Shown here: positions 22,648-32,549 of the stretch, piece by piece
How the letters are laid out: the number at the start of each line of letters is the position of its first letter
How positions within the stretch are numbered: the first letter of the stretch is position 1
Program-made: the position numbers and the translations under genes
The notes under the pieces: generated by a model
Told to the model about the DNA's origin: nothing
The model's database searches: none
Seen by the model: only the letters and a program-made list of their open reading frames with translations
NCBI RefSeq assembly: GCF_030445035.2
Contig: NC_080698.1
Location: 7,178,038-7,242,037, forward strand
Direction: 5' to 3'
DNA: 64,000 nt
Source: Dasypus novemcinctus
Lineage: Eukaryota; Chordata; Mammalia; Cingulata; Dasypodidae

Positions 22648-24189
22648 GTGAGCGGGCACCGCCAGGTGACGTAGTCCAGGAAATTCTTACTACGCATGCT
22701 GGACGCCTTTCTTGTTCCAATGCCACACTTGTCATTTGAAGGCGATGGGAAGTTAGGTGCCCATCGATCAGGAGGCGTTAGCTTCGATGAAGCTTGTTTT
22801 CTTATTGCAATGAACCCCAAACAATCGCAGGTCTGGGTGTAGAGAAATCAGGCTGCGAGGGTGGGCTTCGGGGAGCAGGGAGGAAAAGAGAAGGGGAGGG
22901 ACGGCGGGTGACTCCCTCGCCCCAGGCTGGACAGGCTCAGTGGGTATGCTTCCTGCCACGGGGCCCCACGCTGAGCGACGTGCAGCCACGGGCCCCTCTA
23001 CACGGAGCTGATGGAACCTTTTTTGAAATAAAAGGACCCCTAGAGACCACCCGAAGTCCAGTGCTCTCTCTTCCAGGTGGGAAGGCCAAGCCCCGGGGCA
23101 GGGGGTGATTGCCCACCGGGCACAAAGGATGAAGCCCTGGGACGGGATCCAAGCCTTCGGGGCTTGCTGCCCGCCTGGGGCCTCCTCTCCGGGGACGGGT
23201 CTGAGCGGAGGAAATGGCTCTCCTCCCACCCAGCGGTTTTCCCAGGCTGAGAGCCGGCCTCGGGCTCCTGAGCAAAGTCCACTTACCTGTGGGGTCTTTG
23301 AACTCTGAGCTGGCACAGCCCAGAGGACAAGGCCCAAGGCCCCCTTCCAGCCCCGACCCTGAGGGACCCCCAGCGAGGGCAAATCACAGTGGCCGAGTTT
23401 TCTGGCGAGTTCCCTCATTTCACCCTCACCTTCGTCCCGTGGGTGGGTGCTGTACTGAAGATAGGGGAACCAAATGTTAACTGGCTCATTCTCCCCAGGC
23501 CCCTCCAGTTCACCATCCCAGACTTTGGGTGGCCCTGCTTTCAGGTAGTCAAGGCTTGGCTAGGCCGCGGTAACATAGGAGCCCTGGAATAGCAGTGATT
23601 TGCCTCCAGGGCCACCAAGGCACAGGAAGAGAGGGGCGGAGAGTCTCAAGTGCTTCTGTGGCCAAACCTGGAAGTAACATGGATCGCACCTGCCCACATC
23701 CGATTGGCCCACTGGCCACACAGCCCCTTCCCAACGGCAAGGAGGCTGGGAACCGTGAGGGTGAGCAGTGTCACTGCCATACTGCAAAGGCGGTCCTGCC
23801 GTAACTCCTGTCCCGGGTGGGATCAGGTGCTTCCCTGCCTTCTCTTCTCTCCACCTGTCCGAACATGTACTCATCCACATATGTAAGCTCTGAGGACTGC
23901 TCTCCTTCCTGCTGAGGCTTGTACCCTGCAAGGCCAGGGGCCCTCCGAATATGAAGCTTCCCAGGCTCCCTTAAGCAAAGGAATTGGGTTGGAGGGAGGG
24001 AGAGCGAACGAAGGGGGAGCTCGACACTGAGATCTCCCTGGAACATCAGGGGACCCTGGGCAACCGAGCAGAAGGCAGCGCTGCTGATCTGTGGGTCCGG
24101 GGCTTACGAGCACGCTTGTGTCTGTTTGTGGATTGCCGTTCAGGGGCCCCAGGAATTAAAGGAATGGCCGCCTTTGAGCCATTTAAATC

Positions 24190-24300
24190 TAAATCCAAAG
24201 CAGTCTTGATTTGGAGTCAGGAAACTGGGGTTCGGTCCTCACTTGGCTTCCTGCACCCACGGGGTCTCTGGGCCTGTCAAGTTCCCAGTAAAATGAGCGT
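24190..24300 (+). repeat. MIR fragment in the RTP3 intron
   Basis: The words 'ggagtcaggaaactggggtt' and 'gtctctgggcctgtcaagtt' followed by 'ccagtaaaatgagcg' form a recognisable MIR core, in + orientation, about 260 bp before exon 2. Confidence 0.5.
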
Positions 24301-24559
24301 GTTGGACTCAGAAGAAGCCCAGGACCCCTGGCGCTCTGGCAGCTTGTATCTGCTCCCTTCACGGTCGAAGGCTGTGTGTCACCCAGCGCGGTGGCGGCAG
24401 AAGGGAGCTGGGGGCAAGGAGCCCGGTGGTGTCTTCCACCCTTACCGATGGCCCTTACCGAGAGCAGGCCCTGCCTTGTCGGGGCTCCTCCTCCCTCTGG
24501 CAGCAGCCCACGATCTTGGCATCAAGCCAAGCTGAAGGTCGCGTCTCCTGTCTCCGCAG

Positions 24560-26129
24560 GTTCCAGTGCTCCTCCTGCTCGCGCAGCTGGGCCTCGGCCC
24601 AAGTTCAGGTCCTCTTCCACATGCACTGGAGCGCGGCGGAGTCCAGGGGCCGTGTGAAGATGCGCATCTTTTCCCAGAGGTGTCAGAAGTGCTCCCAGCC
24701 TCAGTTTGAGGTCCCTGAGTTCAGGCAAGAGAACATCTCCAGGGCCCTGAGCAACCTCGTGTTCCGGATTCTGAAGAAATGCTACAGAGAAATGTCTCAG
24801 TCGATGGAGGAGCTCCGCACGGTCAAGGAAATCGCTCTTGAAGGGCCACACGACAGCCACAACTGCGAGGCATGTCTGCAAGGCTTCTGTGCTCGGAGTG
24901 GTTTAGACCCGGGCCAGCAGTCTGCAGCACCCCCCTCACTGCCCGCCCCCTCTAAGAAGGCCACGGGGCCCGGAGGCGCTGCTACCGTCATCGACATCCC
25001 CTGCGCACAACCACCCCCCAAAGTGGACCCGCTCCCTGGGACAGCAGCTTGCCCTCAAGTCTCTAAGCCCGCCAAGGCTGCCAGTGCTCCCAAAGTCGGA
25101 AGCAAACCCACACCACCAGCTGCTCCAGGCCAGCAGCCAGCAGGGCCCCCCTCGCTGCCCGCCCCCTCTAAGAAGACCGCGGGGCCCAGAGATGCTGCTA
25201 CCTTCATCCACATCACCTGCGGACACCCACCCCCCAAATCGGACCCGCTCCCTGGGACAGCAGCTTGCCCTCAAGTCTCTAAGCCCGCCAAGGCTGCCAG
25301 TGCTCCCAAAGTCGGAAGCAAACCCACATCACCAGCTGCTCCAGGCCAGCAGCCAGCAGGGCCCCCCTCGCTGCCCGCCCCCTCTAAGAAGACCGCGGGG
25401 CCCAGAGATGCTGCTACCTTCATCCACATCACCTGCGGACACCCACCCCCCAAATCGGACCCGCTCCCTGGGACAGCAGCTTGCCCTCAAGTCTCTAAGC
25501 CCGCCAAGGCTGCCAGTGCTCCCAAAGTCGGAAGCAAACCCACATCACCAGCTGCTCCAGGCCAGCAGCCAGCAGGGCCCCCCTCGCTGCCCGCCCCCTC
25601 TAAGAAGACCGCGGGGCCCAGAGATGCTGCTACCGTCATCGACATCCCCTGCGCACAACCACCCCCCAAATCAGACCCGCTCCCTGGGACAGCAGCTTAC
25701 CCTCAAGTCTCTAAGACCTCCAAGGCTGCCAGTGCTCCCGAAGTCAGAAGCGAACCCACACCACCAGCTGCTCCAAGATTTCTAACCCCACAAGTGTCAC
25801 CATTACGTTTACCTGCCCTTAGGATCGTCGCTCAAATGCCTTCTCCCCCAAGCAGCCACACCACATGGGGTACGGTGAGAGGGCAGCCTGAGCTGAGCAG
25901 AGGAAGTCCCCCCACACCGTCTATGGGTCTCCCCACTTCTTGGAGCCCAAGAGCCAACACCAGTTGCCAGGTGGAGAGGAGAGTCCAGATGCCCCCCTCA
26001 CGTGAGCCACTCTCTTGTCCCACGTGCCCGAATGCCTGGCACGGGAGTTCACGCATTTGCTGCTGTTGCCTCATCGTAATTATTGTCGTGGTTGTTATAA
26101 AAACCACGACAATTTCATCCATTTTCTAG
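24560..26129 (+). CDS. RTP3: RTP3 coding exon 2, with expanded 72-residue repeats
   Basis: The acceptor tctccgcag|G at 24559 joins exon 1 in phase, giving a 574-residue protein that ends at TAG 26127-26129. Residues 53-162 form the RTP zinc-binding domain with CxxC pairs at C55/C58, C93/C96 and C154/C157, and a conserved ENISR...[11 protein letters not shown] block. Residues 170-457 are four tandem 72-residue repeats rich in Pro, Ser, Ala and Lys. Residues 458-550 are a Pro/Ser-rich tail. Residues about 551-565 ([15 protein letters not shown]) are the C-terminal membrane anchor typical of the family. Human RTP3 is 232 residues, so most of the extra length is the repeat block. The frame is fully open and zinc ligands and anchor are intact, so I judge it functional. 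Any open frame before 24560 is intronic. Confidence 0.93.
24912..25775 (+). repeat. Coding minisatellite: four 216-bp units in RTP3
   Basis: Unit starts are 24912, 25128, 25344 and 25560, exactly 216 bp (72 codons) apart. Units 2 and 3 appear identical base for base. Units 1 and 4 share one middle variant (...VIDIPCAQ...) and units 2 and 3 the other (...FIHITCGH...). Unit 4 has the most private changes. The period is a multiple of three, so the repeats stay in frame, which also makes other frames look open. Confidence 0.97.
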
Positions 26130-26462
26130 AGAGCCGAGTCTGAAGCCTGCATGGCTCACAGAATCATCCGGAGCGCTTCGGAAACCCGCGAGCCCTCTCG
26201 CCAACGCCGTGCACAGCGCCTCTGAGGGTGGACTGTGGGGGCTTTGGAGTCTAAAGCTTTAGGCTGAACCTGCTTTTAGCGCAGCGGGCTCCACAGCTGG
26301 GGCCACACGGCGGAGGGCCACGGCGAGACCACGGAGGCGGGGAGAGACCTTGAAAATTCCGTTTAATTTTGTTTTTCTTTCTCTCTTTCAAATTAACTAT
26401 TTCTTGTGGCATGTTTTTTTTATCATGTGCATTAATTTATTACTATAGTGAGGTAAGGTGTA

Positions 26463-26468
26463 AATAAA
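26463..26468 (+). terminator. Candidate RTP3 polyadenylation signal
   Basis: An aataaa motif lies 334 bp after the RTP3 stop, the first canonical one found. A second lies at 26605-26610. Which one is used cannot be told from sequence. Confidence 0.45.
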
Positions 26469-26469
26469 T

Positions 26470-27272
26470 AGACATACATTTAGAGTGTACGCTCAACTCT
26501 TTCCTTGATAGGGTTGCACGATAAAAAATGTTGGGGACCCTGATCTAAAGTGTGGAAGTTTGCAGATGGACCTTCACCAGGAGTCTGAAAACAAGTAGCT
26601 TTAAAATAAAAGAAAAATTCTGTTCTGATTAACGAGAACAATTTTTTAAGAGTCATTCCCACAACGTTTTACCTAGAAATGTGAATTCTTCCACTTATGT
26701 GGCTAAAATTAAGCCATTTGCAGCGAACACATCTTTTCACTCACCCCGCCCCTACCCCCTCCCTCTTTCTGTCCCTTCCTACTGAGTCCACTTGTCCCGG
26801 CAGCTCCAAGGTGGGCCAAGTCTAGCCCCACCCTGCGCCCTGCACCTGGTGCCATCCTCAAATCCTGACCAGCCTGCCTCCCACCTGTCAGCTGACACCT
26901 GACACGGCCCCTCCCACCTTCGCTTGGGTGCAGCCTTTCTTTTCCACTACTAGGTCTTTCCTCTGTCCCTTCCTGGCCGCTAGAGCAGCGTATGCAGGTT
27001 GCCAGCCCCTCCGGAAGTGCCCGTCACTGCCGCGTTTCCTTTCATCCCTCCTGGTGCTGTGGGGGGCTCATTTGTTGCGCACCTGTTCTAGCCTCTGGTT
27101 CTAGCGGCGCCCCACTTCCCACTCCCCTCTCCCCTGCTTCCTAACGAGGGAGGAGGCGCTGAAGGCCAGTGTATGCTCGAAGACCCCGTGGAGGACGTGT
27201 GAACGAGCGGACAGCTCACGCCAGGCTGACGAATGGGGTCTCTGCGCTCTGGCTTCAGAGTGAAACGTGGGG
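26470..27272. other. RTP3 downstream DNA, nothing further recognised
   Basis: Pyrimidine-rich at 26740-27130, without an exon or known repeat that I can name. Confidence 0.4.
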
Positions 27273-27948
27273 TGTATTTGTCAGCCGAAGGGGTGCTGAT
27301 GCAAAGCCCAGAACTCTGTTGGCTTTTATAAAGGGTATTTATTTGGGGTAGAAGCTTACAGTTACCAGGCCCTAAGAGTCCAACTCAAGGAAGCACCATA
27401 GGAGGTACTGTCTCACCCAAAGTCTGTTGCCACGTGTTGAAGCAAGATGGCGGGCAAGCCCGCGAGGGCTCAGCCTCCCTCCTTCCTCCCCAGGCTCCGT
27501 GGTCCAGCTTCTTCTGCTCTCAGCTGCGGGCTGGCATAAGGCTCGTCTCTCTCCCCAGGGCTTGTTTCTTTCGGGGTTCAGCTGCTCCGCTCTCTTCACA
27601 AGATCAGCTGTAGACCACCAGGCTCGTCTCTGTGCCCGAGCCGTGTCTGTGGGGCACTGTCTCGCGGCCTCTGCCGCGTCTGATGGAGCCTCTCTTTCCT
27701 CACGCACCTGCCTCTCCACGTGTGTCTACTTCTGTGTGTGAGTCTGTTTTATCCCCACCAAGGGGGTGGGGACTCAGACCAAGTCACCCTAACGACGTGG
27801 TCAAATACAAGCCCTAATCTTGCTTTAATAAAGTAAAAGTGACACCTCTGAATCTAATACAATCTAGTGCACCCAGACGAACAGACCAGTTTACACACAC
27901 AATCCAGTATCTATTTTTGGAATTCATAAACAACCCCAAACTGCCACA
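27273..27948 (+). mobile_element. Solo LTR (family shared with 53.0-53.5 kb)
   Basis: It begins tgtatttgtcagccgaagggg and ends actgccaca, the TG...CA form of an LTR. An aataaa lies near 27825. The flanking 5-mers tgggg (27268) and tggag (27949) are a 4/5 match, consistent with a decayed target duplication. The copy at 52997-53520 in the opposite orientation shares ggcttttataaagggtatttattt-type, gcaagatggc and gggtggggactc segments. No internal retroviral DNA is attached. Confidence 0.72.
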
Positions 27949-27949
27949 T

Positions 27950-29090
27950 GGAGGTCCCCATTTCACTCACCACCCATTTACTTCTGTCTGTTCCCTCCTT
28001 GGTTGTATTAACATGTGATCCTAGTTCACCAAGTGGCAAAGGACACACTATTTCTGACCCTGAGAAATAAATTGTTTAATTCACATGGAAGAACAAATGA
28101 CCAAGAACTGATAGACAAGTGTTAGGGGAAAAGAAAAAATATATGTATCTATATATCTCTTGTGAGTGAGTGCTTGCCCTGCTGGACACCACCCCTGCTG
28201 TGGTTCAACAGTAGACAGGTGGCTGCGAAGGACCCCGGGGGCCTGGAGGTGGGTGGCCGCCCACGCTGACAGCCGTCCTCCGGGGCCGAGGCAGCCTTGC
28301 AGAGCTCTGCCCCGGCCTCGCTGAGGGCTGGACGATCTGCATGACGAGAAGCCTGTCCGGGCCTGGTTTTGGACATTGTGGGGACCTGGTCTATGCCACT
28401 CGTGCCCTTGTTTGGAGGTCCCAGCCCATGCTCCTGGGGAGTGGTCCCTCGTCGCAGACCGTGCCCTTTATCCCAGGATGGGGCTTCTTGTGGTGTCACT
28501 GGAAGCCAGGGGTGTACGAGGCCCCTCCACCTCTCTGGGCCTTCCCTCCAACTTCCCACTTCCCAGCACGGCAGGGCTGCCCAGAGCTCTGCTGCAGCCT
28601 CAGCCTCCAGCTGCTTTTATGTTCCTGGTTTTTCTTGGAACATCACCCTCTGCGTGCACATCTGAGGAATCAGCTGGAGACTTGAGGGAAATTTGAGTGC
28701 AGAATTTGGGGCCTCGTCTCTGCAGGTCCCTTCTCCCTGGGATTTTGCCCTTCAAATTCTACATGCTTGAGCAGCCTCAAATTCCAACTTCTGTCTCCTC
28801 AGTCAGGTAAAACAATGTGTTGAATTTGGAAATTGTCCACAAGTGGAAGCCAGGGTCGAGATGGGGCTGACCTCGAGAGCGTCTCTTCTCACGAGGACCC
28901 CAGCTCTCCAGGCCTGTCAGTGCTGGGTGCTCTTCAACGCTTTCTGACATTCATTTTCTTGCTTTTACCCAGCTTTTATTGCTCTTTTGGGGGTAGGATT
29001 AGTCCAAACCTATGGCCAGAACCAGAAAAGGGTTTTGGGGGGTTTGTTAATGGAAAACCTCTGCAGCGTTGTCAAATGCCTCACCCACCA
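27950..29090. other. Intergenic DNA, nothing recognised
   Basis: Mixed composition. Open frames on both strands at 28.15-28.7 kb overlap one another and have no family similarity. Confidence 0.4.
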
Positions 29091-29096
29091 TCAAGG

Positions 29097-29480
29097 GCAT
29101 TAGTCAGGGTTCTCTAGGGAAAGAGAGCCAGCAGGAGACATGTGTAAATTATATGAGGTTTTATAAAATTGTCTCACAAAACTGTGGGGATACACGAGTC
29201 CGAATTCCACAGGGCAGGCTGCAAGCTGGGAATTCCAGCGAAGGTTTCAGTGACTTCCCCAGGAGAGGCTGGCTGGCTGAGGGAGAGATGGGAATTCCCC
29301 TTCTGACTGCTGAAGTCATCCCTTCTCAGGTCTTTGAAGGCCTTCAAGTCTCGTTGTCGAAAGCCATCTCCTCTGTTGATTGTAGACGTAAGCAGCCATA
29401 GATGGAATCAACTCAGCGATAATTTAAGTCCATGAAATCTCCTCACAGTATCCATCAGGCCAGTGCTTGCTTCATCCCAA
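29097..29480. repeat. Interspersed repeat, class uncertain
   Basis: The block starting 'gcattagtcagggttctcta' and containing 'ttataaaattgtctcacaaa', 'ccacagggcaggctgcaagc' and 'cgtaagcagccatagatgga' is a pattern I know as a dispersed mammalian repeat. I cannot name its family with certainty. Confidence 0.45.
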
Positions 29481-29659
29481 GACCAGGCGTGACTCCCTGG
29501 CCAGGTGACCCAGGCTATGAGCCCGGCCCTCACGCCAAGGCTCCTGTCCTCTAGCACAGGAGAGGCGGAAGCTAAGCCGGCCATCTGGTACACTGACCTT
29601 CGTCTCCTGCAGGATCACCTTCATTGGGGGCAGTGCAGCCTGATAGAAATACCTGATGC

Positions 29660-30110
29660 CAACCACACGAGTAATTTAAAGTTTTCCAATAACCACATTT
29701 AAAAAGTAAAAAGAACCAGGTGAAATTAATATTCATGACCCACTTTATTTCACACAACATGTGTGAAATACTGTCATTTCAGTATGTGAGCAATATAAAA
29801 ATTATTAGTGAAATACGTTCCACTTCTATTTTTGTACTAAGTCTTTGAAATTGTGTATTTAAAATTCGCAACACAATTCGGACATTATGTTTTCATCAGA
29901 AATGCTCAATCTGTATGTAGATTTCATAAAAGGTACAGCTGAAAAAGTAGATTCATATACCTAAGTCGTTTCAAACATAATTAAAGTTGTTCAGCAGCTG
30001 AGCCAACAATCGGTTTTAAAATTTACGTTTAATTAAGAGTTCAGTTCCTCAGATACACTAGCCCCGTTCCACGTGCTTAATAGCCACGTGTGGCCGCCGT
30101 GGTGGGCCGC
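29660..30110. repeat. hAT/MER1-type DNA repeat, probable
   Basis: The order 'ccacatttaaaaagtaaaaag', 'aggtgaaattaatattcatg', 'aatataaaaattattagtga' and 'tgcttaatagccacgtgtgg' is that of an old eutherian DNA repeat. A shorter relative seems present near 45740-45960. Confidence 0.45.
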
Positions 30111-32002
30111 GTGAATCTGGGGCATTTGAGCAGAAGGTGGCTTCGCTTCTGGTGAGCAGCCGGTCAGTGTCCAGTCTTCTTGGCTCTCATCTCGTGGCTT
30201 GTCACTGTCTTCTCAGCTGCCACCACCCACCCTCCCAGCCTGCTTTTTCCTCCGGGAGGTGATGTCTTCCCATCATTCCTGGTGATTTCCTTCTAAATAC
30301 TTAGATCCTGGTGTGTGTGTGTGTGTCCATGTGTATCTTTAATGGGTCATCTACACTCTGAGGATGGCCGGTCAGCGTTGGGAGGACACAAATCCGAAAT
30401 GCACATTCCAGAGGCTGACTGGCATTCGTTAGCCCCTGAGATCCTCACTCCAGAGAAAGCATGCTAGGTTTCAGATGTTTCTACAAGGGACTGCTGATTA
30501 GCATAGAAGACATGTGAGGTAATTTTTACTAGTGAAATTAGTGATGAGCAATATAAGTGCTTATACGGGCATCTCTTCCCTCACCCATGGATGAAGGAGG
30601 AGACTGAAGACCCCAGCATCCCACCTGGAGGAGAGAGCAGTGGGTTTAAAACCCTGGCCCCACATTCCCCGCTAAGCAGGGGCTGCTGTGGGCTGATCGG
30701 GTGTTTTGACATCAGAGCACGGTCCTGCTTGCCTTGTCACATATGCGGGTAGCATGCCTGCACCACCCGAAAGCCAGAAGGCCTGCAGACCGAGAGGCGC
30801 CGCTGCGGCCTGCTTGCCCAGGAATGCCTGTTCCTCCAGCAGAATTCTGCCTTCGACCTGCTTTTATCCTGACCTGCTTCCTGAGGCTGAGATGTTGTTG
30901 CTCCATCTTAGCCGGGAGAGGAAATTCTCCTCACGGATGTTTTAATGACTATGATAAGTTTAAGAAAATAGATGAAAAATGTATCCTCAAGCATACTCTC
31001 CCACCTACTGGGGGGACTTCCCGTGGCCTCCATCCTTCGCGTCCGCCCGAGGTAGCCCCAGCAGTGCCTGCCAACCCCCCGGGGAGGGCCCTTCCCTGCT
31101 GGTGGTAAGTGAACTCCACACCGCCACAGGGGCGCGCTGAAGCAAGGTATTGGTACAGTGGGGCAGGTGGAGTCTCGGCTACCTGCTCCAGAAATGTGCT
31201 TGTGGCCCCTGGGTCTCTGACCCTACTGGCAGCACTGCCCAGGACACTGAATGGCTCTGCCCACCCGACTTCCTGAGCTGGCGGAGCCAACAGTCCTCAG
31301 CCCCTAGCGAGCAGCTCTCGTGCACCGTCGTTAGGTGTCCCGGTCAGGTCCTCAGTCTTCGCTAGGGTACGGTAGTGCCCCAGCAGCTGGCTTGTAGATG
31401 GAGAGTTCTCTGGTTCAAAATGTGAACTTGAACAAAAAAGCAGTATCTGCTTGCTAGAAACTTCAGATATAGACGCAGGAACTTAAGGACAGGAAGCGAT
31501 CCCCAGGGAAGGGGTGGTGTTTTAATTTATCAGATTCAATTACTAAGCAAGCTCAGCCCCGGAGAATCCGGCTTGCTCGGTTATAGTAAGACTCTTAATT
31601 ACCTAAATTGCCAAGCCACCTTAATTACAGTGTTATTTAGTGATTGTATTGTCCTCTCTTCTATAGTGAGACTATTTTAAAAGTAAAATATGGCAAAGGT
31701 GAAGAGGAAGCAAAATTAGCCCTGAAGTGTTACCGCCTAGCTGGCCTGAGAACTGAGACTCCAGGCCAGGTTGCAGAGAGCTTTGGTTTGCGTCGAGTGT
31801 GTTTCTAAGCCAGACTTAACATGCGATTCCCAAAAGTAAGAAAATGCCACCTTTTTAAAGAGGCAAGTTCAGGGGAGCATCAGAAGTAATATTTGTGCAT
31901 CTCAGCACAGAGATAAACGTTGGGAACACAGTAGAAATGTGTGGGTAAGTTCTTGAGACTTGCAATTCATTTTCAGACACTTACTGATTGTCATTTGTAT
32001 TA
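30110..32002. other. Intergenic DNA, nothing recognised
   Basis: It contains a short (GT)n run near 30312. No exon or named repeat was identified up to the ERV-B target duplication. Confidence 0.4.
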
Positions 32003-32007
32003 GGCAA

Positions 32008-32549
32008 TGCTGGAGAAAAGGGGGACCCTGGGACACGGAGACTGACTGCAGGCAGAAAGTTTATTGGGAAGCTCTCCCAACAGAGGGGGTCTGAAGAATA
32101 GACGTCAGCCTCCCCACCAGCATGGTGGGCGTCTTAAGAGAGACTTCAGCCCACTTCTGGAAAGGGGGGATTTGAATTTATACAGTGCATTGCTAGGTGG
32201 GGAAACGATAGTCGGTGGGAGGGGAGGGGTCGAGGGTCCGAGAGAGGTGCAGGGGCCAACAGGAAGCCCTGGAGGTGAGAACTTGCCCTGCGTGGCTGGA
32301 GGGGGTGGGCGAGGGAGTGAGGTTTTCTGGGAACGTGGAGGAGCGGGTGGTGCTGTGATCTGCAGGGATGAAGGTCTCTCTCTCCCTTTACTCCTGTCTC
32401 CACCTGGTTTCTTTGTTCAACCTGTGGGGAGGTGCCGTGCTTCCAGACACGTCGGCTTATGGGGGGCTTGTCTTTCCTCAGTGCATGATGGGGAACTGAG
32501 TCACAGCTTGTTAATTATTGCAAACCTAGCGAGGGGGGCCCTCTAACAT
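32008..32549 (-). repeat. ERV-B 3' LTR
   Basis: In sense orientation it starts TGTTAGAGG and ends CCAGCA. It has an extra segment at about 32096-32148 compared with the 5' copy, and abuts the ggcaa target duplication at 32003-32007. Confidence 0.9.

Noticed and set aside
24426-24559. Upstream extension of the RTP3 exon 2 frame
   Set aside because: The clean acceptor at 24557-24559 and the phase match to exon 1 show that this part is intronic.
24912-25775. Regularly spaced repeats as a CRISPR-like array
   Set aside because: Units are contiguous without spacers, are 216 bp long and lie in a mammalian coding exon.
25084-25785. 233-codon frame overlapping RTP3 in another + frame, and matching - strand frames
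   Set aside because: A by-product of the 216-bp period, which keeps every frame open through identical copies. The RTP3 frame has conserved domains on both sides.
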